A program made the position numbers and the translations under genes. Shown here piece by piece: positions 1-6,036 of a DNA stretch of 34,670 bases; within the stretch, counting starts at the first letter, position 1, and the number at the start of each line of letters is the position of its first letter. The notes beneath the pieces were generated by a model. It made no database searches, was not told where the DNA came from, and worked only from the letters and a program-made list of their open reading frames with translations. The stretch is from a virus, in the IMG/VR virus record IMGVR_UViG_3300032116_000719, positions 1 through 34,670 of that record. One strand, 5' to 3'.

Positions 1-97
1 GTTGGGCAGCCGCTTCCGGCCGCAGGCATTGCCGGCAGCTGTCATCCGATCGCAGGCGCACTCAGATGCGCCCCAGGCCCATGCGTGGCATGGACCC

Positions 98-142
98 GTG
101 GTGGTGGTGGTCATCGGTTGTCGAGGTGCTGTGGTGGTGGTG
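98..142. repeat. Two TGG trinucleotide tracts
   Basis: GTG/TGG repeats run from 98 to 111 and again from 130 to 142, about 18 bases apart. The same trinucleotide on the opposite strand (CCA) precedes the start codons at 1452 and 5018. Confidence 0.8.
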
Positions 143-145
143 CCC

Positions 146-157
146 TGCATCCCTGCA
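146..157 (+). promoter_or_regulatory. TGCA-N4-TGCA element (TGCATCCCTGCA)
   Basis: This is a copy of the 12-base element found upstream of most transcription units. Its C-rich strand is plus. The following bases (GTGCTCCCC) closely match those after the copy at 30759-30770, so conservation extends past the 12-mer. A 29-codon GTG frame (158-247) follows but is not convincing as a gene. Confidence 0.55.
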
Positions 158-171
158 GTGCTCCCCCATTG

Positions 172-183
172 TGCAGGGGTGCA
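172..183 (-). promoter_or_regulatory. TGCA-N4-TGCA element (TGCAGGGGTGCA)
   Basis: Second copy, 14 bases from the first and with the C-rich strand on minus. The two elements face each other. A shorter TGCA-CT-TGCA pair follows at 208-217. There is no adjacent gene to assign it to. Confidence 0.45.
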
Positions 184-354
184 CCTGGGGCTGGCGTGGG
201 GCGGAGGTGCACTTGCAACAATTCGTAGCATACTCACCAACTCTTAAGTCTTTCTCACCCTCTCTTCACCCACCTGCGGGCCCGGGCGCACCCTGCCTGC
301 CCCTGTCATCGGATGTCGCATCCACTGTCATCCCCTGCGCCGCAGTGGGTCTGG

Positions 355-376
355 CCCTGGTGGTGCCCTGGTGGTG
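355..376 (+). repeat. Tandem 11-base duplication
   Basis: CCCTGGTGGTG occurs twice in direct tandem (355-365 and 366-376) within the non-coding region. Confidence 0.8.
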
Positions 377-441
377 CGGCAGCGGCTCCCATGGCGTCGA
401 TCGGACAGGGGGCCATGGGGGGCGGCTGCGTTTCTCGCCGG

Positions 442-498
442 TTGGGATACCCACCCAATCGCGGGACCCCAAAACGGTCCCCCTTGGCTTCTCCCAAG
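442..498. other. Cluster of three consecutive stem-loops
   Basis: Three perfect short stems follow each other. TTGGG/CCCAA is at 442-446 and 454-458. GGGACC/GGTCCC is at 463-468 and 476-481 with a CCAAAAC loop. CTTGG/CCAAG is at 483-487 and 494-498 with a CTTCTC loop. They could be an origin, a packaging-site structure or part of an untranslated RNA. No T-tract follows, so they do not look like terminators. Confidence 0.5.
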
Positions 499-648
499 TT
501 GCCCATCGTCCCCCGAGGTGCTACCCACCACCGGAAAAAACCGCGCACCCCAAAGTCCTCTGAGGTTCCCAGTGGTCCCCTTCCACCGAACTGGCGCCCA
601 GGAGGCCCCAGAACCTGCCCCTGGGGCCCCCATGGGTGCATCCATGCC

Positions 649-660
649 TGCAGGGATGCA
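649..660 (-). promoter_or_regulatory. TGCA-N4-TGCA element (TGCAGGGATGCA)
   Basis: Third copy in the left non-coding region, with the C-rich strand on minus. A degenerate half-copy (TGCATCCATGCC) abuts it at 637-648, making a near-tandem pair. No gene starts close by on the minus strand. Confidence 0.45.
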
Positions 661-948
661 GGGAAGGCTTCCTGGGGCGTCTGGGTGCTGCAGGCGTGGG
701 GATGACTTCGTTGGCCGGGTCCATGCTCGGCTTCGCCTGCGCGTGCCCCCTGGATCGGCGCTGCGGCCGGGCGTCGCTTCGCTCCTTCGACCTCGCTGAG
801 TGAGGGGGCGATGATGGGGTGATGGATTCGAGGTGGCGGAACAGCCCCTGGAGGTCATGCCTCCCTCGCATCACGCTCGTTCGACATAAAAGATAATCAG
901 AAGCGTTTCTCGATCGACCGCGCCGCTGCTGGAAGGGTCAGGCCACTG

Positions 949-979
949 GGTTGCAGATTCTTGTGCAACCCTCTAGGGT
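949..979. promoter_or_regulatory. Overlapping operator-like inverted repeats
   Basis: GGTTGCA/TGCAACC is a perfect 7-base inverted repeat with an 8-base spacer (949-955 and 964-970). It runs directly into ACCCT-CT-AGGGT (968-979). Both lie 25-55 bases upstream of the ATG of the winged-helix gene at 1005, which suggests an operator for that or another DNA-binding protein. Confidence 0.5.
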
Positions 980-1004
980 CACTTCTACACTGGTGCAAGG
1001 GTCT

Positions 1005-1430
1005 ATGCTGAAAGGGGCCAAATCGTATAACGAACACGTTGATCGCTTTGTCATGTACTGGCTGGGCAACGACATCGTGGTGGACCTGATCCGGTCGAAG
1101 CGCATCCACTTCGGCGACCTGGGCCTCCTGCTGCTGCTGATCCAGCAGATGGATCCCAACACCGGGCGGGCCAACATCACCCCTGCCGCCCTGGCCGACC
1201 ACATCGGCCGCGACCCGGTGCAGGCCAGGCGGATGATTGCCGTCCTCCTGCGCCACCAGCTGATCGCCCGCTGGAAGGATCCCCAGACCGGCCAGCGGTG
1301 CTTCCTGATCCACCCGTACATCGCCTCCGTGGGCGGCCCGCAACGGCGCGGCTACCTCTGGAAGCAGTTCAGCGAAGCGATCGACGGCCGACACATCCAC
1401 CCGGTTCCGGGTGATCTTGAACTCGCCTGA
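1005..1430 (+). CDS. Winged-helix DNA-binding protein, RepL-like
   Basis: This protein is about 141 aa. A helical N-terminus (YNEHVDRFVMYWLGND) leads into a winged-helix pattern: a helix-rich stretch, then ITPAALADHIGRDPVQARRMIAVLLRHQLIAR as first and recognition helices, then a wing ending in RCFLIHPYIASVG. The layout of a wHTH followed by an 'xxNP/HPxI' strand resembles RepL-type plasmid replication proteins, where it binds DNA at an origin. Here it could initiate replication or act as a transcription regulator. ATG 1005 is preferred over TTG 951 because an AAGGG lies just upstream and because the longer form would place the inverted repeats at 949-979 inside the gene. It is the first gene of the plus-strand operon that ends with the large terminase. 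Confidence 0.7.
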   Translation: MLKGAKSYNEHVDRFVMYWLGNDIVVDLIRSKRIHFGDLGLLLLLIQQMDPNTGRANITPAALADHIGRDPVQARRMIAVLLRHQLIARWKDPQTGQRCFLIHPYIASVGGPQRRGYLWKQFSEAIDGRHIHPVPGDLELA

Positions 1431-1451
1431 CCACCACCACCACCACCACCC

Positions 1452-1757
1452 ATGAAACTCAAGCTGATTCGACGGATCGATGAGAGGACGATGATCCCCG
1501 CCGGCTATGGCGTTGCCTGGTTCGACTGGGTGAGCGGCTGGGTCGTGGTGGCGCCGCTCCCGCTGGTGCCATTCATCTGCTTCGGCCGCTGGCTGTGGGC
1601 CTCGATGCGCACATGCTTCACGAATGTGGCCCGGGACCCTCGGACTGCCTACCTGGATGGGATGGAGGCCGGCATCAGACTGGGGAGGACATACCCCGCG
1701 AAGCCTGGTTGGACCCTGCGGGCTGGCAACCGCTTTCGGACGTTCACCGATCTCTGA
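1452..1757 (+). CDS. Small putative membrane protein
   Basis: This is a 101-aa protein that I do not recognise. A basic N-terminus (MKLKLIRRIDER) precedes a hydrophobic, Trp-rich stretch at about residues 24-50 (WVSGWVVVAPLPLVPFICF). That is one good membrane span or a hairpin of two. The C-terminal half is soluble and basic. The ATG follows 21 bases after the previous stop, and the whole gap is a CCA repeat (1431-1450) with no Shine-Dalgarno. It sits between the winged-helix gene and a secreted-type protein, so a role at the host envelope such as holin or superinfection exclusion is possible. That is position-based guesswork. Confidence 0.6.
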   Translation: MKLKLIRRIDERTMIPAGYGVAWFDWVSGWVVVAPLPLVPFICFGRWLWASMRTCFTNVARDPRTAYLDGMEAGIRLGRTYPAKPGWTLRAGNRFRTFTDL

Positions 1758-1764
1758 CCATCCC

Positions 1765-2040
1765 ATGAAACCCCTCACTGCCCCCTCGATCTTCTTCCTG
1801 CTGATCGGCCCCAGCTGCCACGCGCTCCCCACCGCCGCCCAGACCTGCGGCATCAACGGCGCCACGCCGGGGATGATCGGCGGCTGCCTGACCACCCCCA
1901 GCTACGGCCAGCCCACCTACCGGCTGCAGACCAGCCCGGTGAACCGCGGGGTGATCCTGGTGGAACCCAGTGGGCCCCGATACCTGCAGCCGACCCCCAG
2001 CTACACGGTCCCGCAGATCACTCCGATCTGGAGTCACTGA
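1765..2040 (+). CDS. Small exported protein with signal peptide
   Basis: This is a 91-aa protein. The N-terminus looks like a Sec signal peptide: MK, then a hydrophobic core (APSIFFLLIG), then a small-residue cleavage region near ALPTAAQ at about residues 20-26. The predicted mature part has two cysteines (about residues 28 and 41) that could form a disulfide, and it is rich in Pro, Thr, Ser and Tyr, with little charge. The ATG lies 7 bases after the previous stop. I do not recognise the family. A periplasmic or cell-surface role during infection is inferred only from the signal peptide. Confidence 0.6.
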   Translation: MKPLTAPSIFFLLIGPSCHALPTAAQTCGINGATPGMIGGCLTTPSYGQPTYRLQTSPVNRGVILVEPSGPRYLQPTPSYTVPQITPIWSH

Positions 2041-2043
2041 GCC

Positions 2044-2304
2044 ATGAGCGACAGCTACTGGCGCAAGATCGCCGCGCCGATCATTGCCAAGGTGATCCAA
2101 GAGGTCGGCACCGAGGACGAGCGGGCCCTGAAGCGTGCCCTGCGTGAGGCCTATCCGTTCGGGCAGCGCAGTCTGTGGCCCTACAAGGTCTGGCGCCACG
2201 AGGTTCGCCGGCAGCTGAGCGGCGACAGCCAGATCATCCGCCGGAAGCTCGAGCAGCAGCGGATCGACCTGGAGGCCGCCGGCCAGCTGTCGTTGTTCTG
2301 CTGA
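2044..2304 (+). CDS. Conserved small phage protein
   Basis: This is an 86-aa protein. The pattern IAAPIIAKVIQE followed by ALREAYPFGQRSLWPYKVW is one I associate with a small soluble protein seen in many unrelated tailed phages, with no established function. The remainder is helical and charged (RRKLEQQRIDLEAAGQLSLF). The ATG is 4 bases after the previous stop. Translation in the operon is therefore tightly spaced up to here, and then a 38-base gap carries the TGCA element. Confidence 0.75.
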   Translation: MSDSYWRKIAAPIIAKVIQEVGTEDERALKRALREAYPFGQRSLWPYKVWRHEVRRQLSGDSQIIRRKLEQQRIDLEAAGQLSLFC

Positions 2305-2330
2305 TCTACCGGTAGGCTTGGGCTGAACTC

Positions 2331-2342
2331 TGCACCCGTGCA
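2331..2342 (+). promoter_or_regulatory. TGCA-N4-TGCA element abutting a GTG start
   Basis: TGCACCCGTGCA, inside the larger CTGCACCCGTGCAG, ends at 2342, and the GTG start of the next gene is 2343-2345. The C-rich strand is the sense strand. No Shine-Dalgarno lies between, so the element is a promoter/operator giving a nearly leaderless message, or a small RNA hairpin touching the start codon. Confidence 0.65.
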
Positions 2343-2525
2343 GTGCCCTATCTGACCAACGACGAACGGATCCGCCTGGGGCTGCAGCGATTCGGCAGTG
2401 ATGTGCCGGCCCATGAGATTGCCGCGGCCGAACAGGAATACCGGGAGCGGCAGAGGACCGAAAAACCCGAACCCGAACACGTCCCGGTGAAGCGCAAGCG
2501 GGCCTCGAAGGGGGAGGCCCAGTAA
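2343..2525 (+). CDS. Small hypothetical protein
   Basis: This is a 60-aa charged protein. An N-terminal part (YLTNDERIRLGLQRFG) is followed by a helix (AHEIAAAEQEYRERQR) and a Lys/Arg-rich tail (VPVKRKRASKG). It starts with GTG directly after the TGCA element. It lies in the short run of genes just ahead of the large terminase. I do not recognise it; the basic tail suggests nucleic-acid or protein contact. Confidence 0.6.
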   Translation: MPYLTNDERIRLGLQRFGSDVPAHEIAAAEQEYRERQRTEKPEPEHVPVKRKRASKGEAQ

Positions 2526-2526
2526 G

Positions 2527-2640
2527 GTGGCCTTGGGCCTGAATCTTGCGGCGCGTCTCCACCGCTTGGTGGTGGTCGGGGAGGTGCTGCCTGCTGGCCC
2601 CGGAGCCCTTCTGCCTCACGGTGGGAGGGCTTCGCTGTGA
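2527..2640 (+). CDS. Very small hydrophobic ORF (37 aa)
   Basis: A GTG at 2527, one base after the preceding stop, opens a 37-codon frame. It ends in TGA at 2638-2640 and overlaps the GTG of the next gene by four bases (GTGA). That spacing on both sides is the arrangement of the real genes around it and is the main support. The product is hydrophobic and Gly/Leu/Val-rich (LNLAARLHRLVVVGEVLP) with no recognisable domain. It could instead be a translated leader coupling the next gene. Confidence 0.4.
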   Translation: MALGLNLAARLHRLVVVGEVLPAGPGALLPHGGRASL

Positions 2641-2846
2641 ACTGGACCAAGCTCTTGGCCGACGCTGGGATCCCGGAACCGCCGGGGCGCGAGGAGGCCA
2701 TCGAGGCGGTGCGCCGCAAGCGGGAGGAGCAGGAGGCAGCGAAGGCGGCTGAGGATGCCGCGGCGACCCAGCGGCATCAGGAGCGCCTGGCGGCCCAGGG
2801 GGACACCAAGAAGGCGATCCGCTCGAAGGTGCGGGTGGGTGGATGA
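2637..2846 (+). CDS. Small helical protein preceding the terminase
   Basis: This is a 69-aa protein with GTG start, overlapping the large terminase start by ATGA at 2843-2846. After a short N-terminus (NWTKLLADAGIPEPPGREEA) it is an Arg/Lys/Glu/Ala-rich helix (residues about 20-60) likely to form a coiled coil, and it ends in KVRVGG. Translational coupling to the terminase suggests a packaging-related role, but small terminase is a better match to the minus-strand gene at 4611-4931. Not recognised as a family. Confidence 0.65.
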   Translation: MNWTKLLADAGIPEPPGREEAIEAVRRKREEQEAAKAAEDAAATQRHQERLAAQGDTKKAIRSKVRVGG

Positions 2847-4642
2847 CCACCTGGGAACCCCTCCCCCCTGAGCTGGAGCCGCTGCCGAACTTCGCGGCCT
2901 TCATCCTGCGCGAGATCGGCCTGGTGCCACCGGACGGGGCGCCCACCAAGCAGCAGCTGGGCATCCTGGACTGGATGCAGAACGGCCCGGATCGCCAGAT
3001 CACCATCGGGTTCCGTGGGGTGGCTAAGAGCACCATGGCCGCGATCTACGCCAGCTGGCGGCTGATGCGTGATCCGATCAACGAGAAGATTCTGATCCCT
3101 TCCAACACCCAGGAGAAGGCGGTCGAGATCACGACTCAGATGCTGAACTGGTTCCAGAACATCGAGCTGCTGCAGTGCCTGGCGCCGCGGCCCGATGGCC
3201 GGAGCAGCGCCAAGAACTTCGACGTGGGCCCGGTGATCCCTGGCCGGGATCAGGCGCCATCGGTGCGGGCCTGCGGCATCCTCTCCAGCGCCCTGACCGG
3301 GAAGCGGTGTTCGTGCGCCATCCCGGACGACATCGAGACCCTGAACAACTCCATCACCCCGCTCAAGCAGGAGCGCCTGGCCAATGCGGTGACGGAACTG
3401 GAGCAGATCATCCTGCCGGACGAGGGCCAGCTGCTGCCGCGCCAGATCATGTTCCTGGGGACGCCGCACCTGGAGACCAGCCTGTACCTGGAGCTCAGCC
3501 GGCGGCGGGGCTATGCCGTGCGGTACTGGCCCGCGGAATACCCCGACCCGAAGGTGGCCGAGCAGATCGACTGCTACGACGGCTGCCTCGATCCGCTGAT
3601 CCTGGCAGAGGTCGAAGCGGACCCGTCGCTGGTGGGCGAACCCACGGACCCGGAGCGGTTCGGGTTCGATGAGCTGCTGAAGCGGAAGGCGGGGAACACC
3701 CGCATCAGCTGGCAGCTGAACTACATGCTCAACTGCCGGCTGAGCACCCTGGATCGGTTCCCGATCCGCCTGGGCGATCTGATCGTCATGCCGCTGGACG
3801 GCAAGGCCCTGCCGGAGACCGTCAGCTGGGGCAACGGCACCGACATGCGGCTGCAGGAGCTGGTCTGCACCGGCCTGGGTGCCGATCGATGGTACTACCG
3901 GCCGGCGTTCATCGGCACCTACGTGCCCAAGGCCGAGGCCTGGCGGTGCGTGATGGCGATCGACCCCAGCGGCCGCGGCCGCGATGAGATGGCCTGGGCC
4001 GTGGTGGCTGAGTTGAACGGGAACCAGTTCCTGCTCGAGTCCGGCGGCACCCGGCTGGGCTATTCGGATGAGGCGCTGGAGGCCCTGGCCCAGGTGGCGA
4101 AGCGCTGGGCGGTGACGAACATCGTCACCGAGGCCAACTTCGGCGATGGGATGTTCACCGCGGCGCTGGCGCCGGTGATGGCCCGCGTGTGGCCCTGCAG
4201 CATCGAGGAGGTGCGCCACAGCCAGCAGAAGGAGCGCCGCATCATCGACACGCTGGCCCCGCTGGTCCAGCAGCACCGGCTGGTGGTGGCCAAGGCGGTG
4301 ATCGCCAACGACTACCTGGAGGCCGAGATGGACTCCGACACCGGCCACCAGCGGAGCCTGATGTACCAGCTCAGCCGGATCACGGTGGAGCGCGGCAGCC
4401 TGCCGTTCGATGACCGGATCGATGCGCTGGCGATGGCCGCGGCCTTCTTCGTGGAATCGGTCGCGCAGGATCAGGAGCGGCAGGCCAAGCAGCGCCAGGA
4501 CGAGCTGGATCAGGCAGTGCTGGACAGCTTCTTCTCGGACTGCGGGATGAGCGCCGACGCCATGGCGATGGGCCGGATGCCGGAGGCCCGTGGGAGGACC
4601 GCCGGGGGGATCATGCGGCCGGTGATTCGGGCTCGCGTTTGA
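2843..4642 (+). CDS. Terminase large subunit (T7 gp19-like)
   Basis: This is a 599-aa protein, the ATP-driven DNA-packaging motor and headful/terminal nuclease that docks on the portal. The Walker A motif GFRGVAKST is at about residues 56-64, in the form typical of T7-like terminases. The Walker B motif IPDDIE is at about 160-165 after CSCA, preceded by the SSALTGKR loop. The RNase-H-like nuclease domain begins with AIDPSGRG (Asp about 374), continues through TEANFGDGMF, and ends with DDRIDALAMA near residue 520. Length matches the family (T7 gp19 is 586 aa). It is the last gene of the plus-strand operon. Its 3' end overlaps the 3' end of the convergent small-terminase gene by 32 bases. Confidence 0.95.
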   Translation: MTTWEPLPPELEPLPNFAAFILREIGLVPPDGAPTKQQLGILDWMQNGPDRQITIGFRGVAKSTMAAIYASWRLMRDPINEKILIPSNTQEKAVEITTQMLNWFQNIELLQCLAPRPDGRSSAKNFDVGPVIPGRDQAPSVRACGILSSALTGKRCSCAIPDDIETLNNSITPLKQERLANAVTELEQIILPDEGQLLPRQIMFLGTPHLETSLYLELSRRRGYAVRYWPAEYPDPKVAEQIDCYDGCLDPLILAEVEADPSLVGEPTDPERFGFDELLKRKAGNTRISWQLNYMLNCRLSTLDRFPIRLGDLIVMPLDGKALPETVSWGNGTDMRLQELVCTGLGADRWYYRPAFIGTYVPKAEAWRCVMAIDPSGRGRDEMAWAVVAELNGNQFLLESGGTRLGYSDEALEALAQVAKRWAVTNIVTEANFGDGMFTAALAPVMARVWPCSIEEVRHSQQKERRIIDTLAPLVQQHRLVVAKAVIANDYLEAEMDSDTGHQRSLMYQLSRITVERGSLPFDDRIDALAMAAAFFVESVAQDQERQAKQRQDELDQAVLDSFFSDCGMSADAMAMGRMPEARGRTAGGIMRPVIRARV

Positions 4643-4931
4643 AGGGCAGCACGATGGCCCGCTTCTCCTGCAGGCCCTTGAAGTCGAGCTTGCCCGCCAG
4701 CTTGGCCGCATTGTTGAGGCCGCTGCCCTTCGGCGCCGGCGCGGTGACGCCGTTCTGCTTCAGGACCGCCAGGGCCATGCGCTGAATCGCCTGGCGCTGC
4801 TCCATCGGCCAGGCCACCGGGTTGCCGTCTCCGTCAGCCATCGGCTGCTCCAGCCCCTCAAGGTCATCAAGGATCGAATCGACCACCAGCTTGTGCATGG
4901 TGGCCAGCTTGTCGGTGATGGATTCGGCCAC
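4611..4931 (-). CDS. Putative terminase small subunit (T7 gp18-like)
   Basis: This protein is about 106 aa. T7 gp18-type small terminases are roughly 90-110 aa, with a helix (here ESITDKLATMHKLVVDSILDDLEG), then a helix ending in a turn like AVLKQNGVTAPAP, then a short tail. The sequence fits that plan well. It would recognise phage DNA and stimulate the large subunit. GTG 4931 is chosen because the conserved pattern starts there. ATG 4988 would add 19 Gly/Ser/Pro-rich residues and cannot be excluded. It is the only minus gene between two plus genes, convergent with the large terminase and divergent from the endolysin. Confidence 0.7.
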   Translation of the reverse strand: MAESITDKLATMHKLVVDSILDDLEGLEQPMADGDGNPVAWPMEQRQAIQRMALAVLKQNGVTAPAPKGSGLNNAAKLAGKLDFKGLQEKRAIVLPFKREPESPAA

Positions 4932-4933
4932 GG

Positions 4934-4945
4934 TGCAGCCCTGCA
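4934..4945 (+). promoter_or_regulatory. TGCA-N4-TGCA element (TGCAGCCCTGCA)
   Basis: One of two copies in the divergent 86-base gap between small terminase and endolysin. The C-rich strand is plus, pointing toward the endolysin. It also lies two bases upstream of the small-terminase GTG on the other strand. Confidence 0.55.
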
Positions 4946-4990
4946 GATGTCGCCCCCCATTATCGCTGGGAGCACTGTCTGGAGGCATGA

Positions 4991-5002
4991 TGCACCCATG
5001 CA
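4991..5002 (+). promoter_or_regulatory. TGCA-N4-TGCA element (TGCACCCATGCA)
   Basis: Second copy in the divergent gap, 15 bases ahead of the endolysin ATG, with the C-rich strand on plus. A CCA repeat (5004-5015) fills the space to the start codon in place of a Shine-Dalgarno. Confidence 0.6.
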
Positions 5003-5017
5003 GACCACCACCACCCC

Positions 5018-5608
5018 ATGACCTTCGCTTCTGTCCGTGATGCGGCCCTGGAGGCCGCCAAGGCGGGCCGACTGACCCCCGGGCAGCTGGCATCCCTCAG
5101 CCACTTGGATGAGCGGCTGAAGGGGCACCCCGACATCCTTGAGGAGTTCACCGAGACGTGGCGGGCTTCTGAGCCTCCTGCCGCGGCCCCCTTCACTCCT
5201 GACTCCCCCTTCGGCCACCGGGTCACCCCCCACATCACCTACGGCGAGCTGGCCCTCGGGCAGGAGGCGCGCCGCTTCGATCACTACCACCAGTGCGGCA
5301 CGGCCCTGCAGCTCTGCCAGTTCGCGGAGAAGGCCCGCGCCGCGTTCGGCGGGCGCCCGGTGATCATCACCAGCGCCTACAGGCCCCCGGCGATCAACAG
5401 GGCGGTCGGTGGTGCCAGCCAGTCGGAGCACCTCTACGACGCCCCGGGCGTGGGCGCCATCGACTTCTACATCGAGGGGGTGCCGGTGATCGAACTGCAG
5501 GAGTGGGCCGACAAGGCCTGGCCCTACTCGCTCGGCTACGGCGCCCCCAAGGGCTTCATCCACATCGGCAGACGCCGCGGCGGACCCCGGGTGCGCTGGG
5601 ATTACTGA
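5018..5608 (+). CDS. M15-type peptidase, probable endolysin
   Basis: This is a 196-aa protein with a C-terminal M15 family (D-Ala-D-Ala carboxypeptidase-like) domain that would cut peptidoglycan peptides. The zinc site is visible: SEHLYDAPGVGAIDF gives His about 138 and Asp about 149, and KGFIHIG gives His about 182. A conserved ITSAYRPPAIN precedes them. The N-terminal 70 residues are a helical extension followed by a Pro/Ala linker (EPPAAAPFTPDSPFG), perhaps a wall-binding or targeting part. There is no signal peptide, so release would need a holin. It is a lone plus-strand gene. Its end overlaps the convergent gene 5602-6036 by seven bases. Confidence 0.85.
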   Translation: MTFASVRDAALEAAKAGRLTPGQLASLSHLDERLKGHPDILEEFTETWRASEPPAAAPFTPDSPFGHRVTPHITYGELALGQEARRFDHYHQCGTALQLCQFAEKARAAFGGRPVIITSAYRPPAINRAVGGASQSEHLYDAPGVGAIDFYIEGVPVIELQEWADKAWPYSLGYGAPKGFIHIGRRRGGPRVRWDY

Positions 5609-6036
5609 GGCGGCGCCAGCGAATACAGCGCCGCCAGGTTGAACTGCTCGAGCAGCCCCTGGAGCTCCTCCTGCATCGCCTCTGTGGGGACCAGCTCCTC
5701 CAACAGGATCCAGAGGGCCGCCTGCAGCGCCTCCGGGATCGCCCGGCCGTTCCGCGCCTCGCTGAATTGCGACTCGAAGATGGTCAGGCGGCCGACGATC
5801 GTGGGCGATGTCCCGCTCAGCACCAGCGGCAGGACGCCTTGCTGGTAGGACTGGCTGGCCAGCAGCGCCTGGTAGAACGAGATGTAATTGGGCGATGGGG
5901 GCGTTGGCGGCGGCTCCGGCGCGATGTAGGGCACCCACAGCATCGCCTTGGGATTGTTCACCTCCTCCCATCTGACGACAAGATCGGGATCGATCTCGCG
6001 GATTTCCTCGGTGGCGATGTTGCGAAAGAGGCTCAT
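5602..6036 (-). CDS. Tail-fibre-associated or assembly protein, hypothetical
   Basis: This is a 144-aa protein starting at an ATG that overlaps the previous stop (ATGA). The N-terminus (LFRNIATEEIREIDPDLVVRWEEVNNPKAMLWVPYI) resembles the start of small tail proteins or fibre chaperones that follow fibre genes. A Pro-rich linker (PEPPPTPPSP) and a helical C-terminal half follow. It is the last gene of the fibre cluster. Fibre assembly is a position-based inference. Confidence 0.6.
   Translation of the reverse strand: MSLFRNIATEEIREIDPDLVVRWEEVNNPKAMLWVPYIAPEPPPTPPSPNYISFYQALLASQSYQQGVLPLVLSGTSPTIVGRLTIFESQFSEARNGRAIPEALQAALWILLEELVPTEAMQEELQGLLEQFNLAALYSLAPPQ

Larger units (their letters stand above)
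1..950. other. Non-coding, repeat- and hairpin-rich left region
   Basis: I see no convincing gene here. Open frames exist on both strands, but their products are low-complexity Pro/Arg/Gly/Trp-rich strings of the kind GC-rich non-coding DNA gives, and none shows a domain. The stretch contains two TGG-repeat tracts, an 11-base tandem duplication, three TGCA-N4-TGCA elements, a run of three stem-loops (442-498), a GGAGG/CCTCC hairpin (850-864) and an AT-rich patch at 881-900 with a GATAAT hexamer (892-897) but no good -35. It lies beyond the terminase end of a T7-like map, so a genome terminus, packaging signal or origin is plausible. That role is inferred from position only. Confidence 0.6.

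Noticed and set aside
158-247. 29-codon GTG frame directly after a TGCA element
   Set aside because: The position resembles the real starts at 2343 and 30758, but the product has no protein-like pattern and nothing follows it in an operon.
328-858. Open frame of 176 codons on minus in the left non-coding region
   Set aside because: The composition (Pro, Arg, Gly, Ser) is what GC-rich random DNA gives. It overlaps equally long frames on both strands and has no domain or credible start.
881-900. Sigma-70-type promoter with GATAAT at 892-897
   Set aside because: The -10-like hexamer is there, but the 17-base spacing leads to CATCAC in place of a -35, so I do not call a promoter.
2546-2752. 68-codon plus frame overlapping the small gene before the terminase
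   Set aside because: It is an alternative frame of the coupled genes at 2527-2640 and 2637-2846, with a Trp/Cys-rich implausible product.
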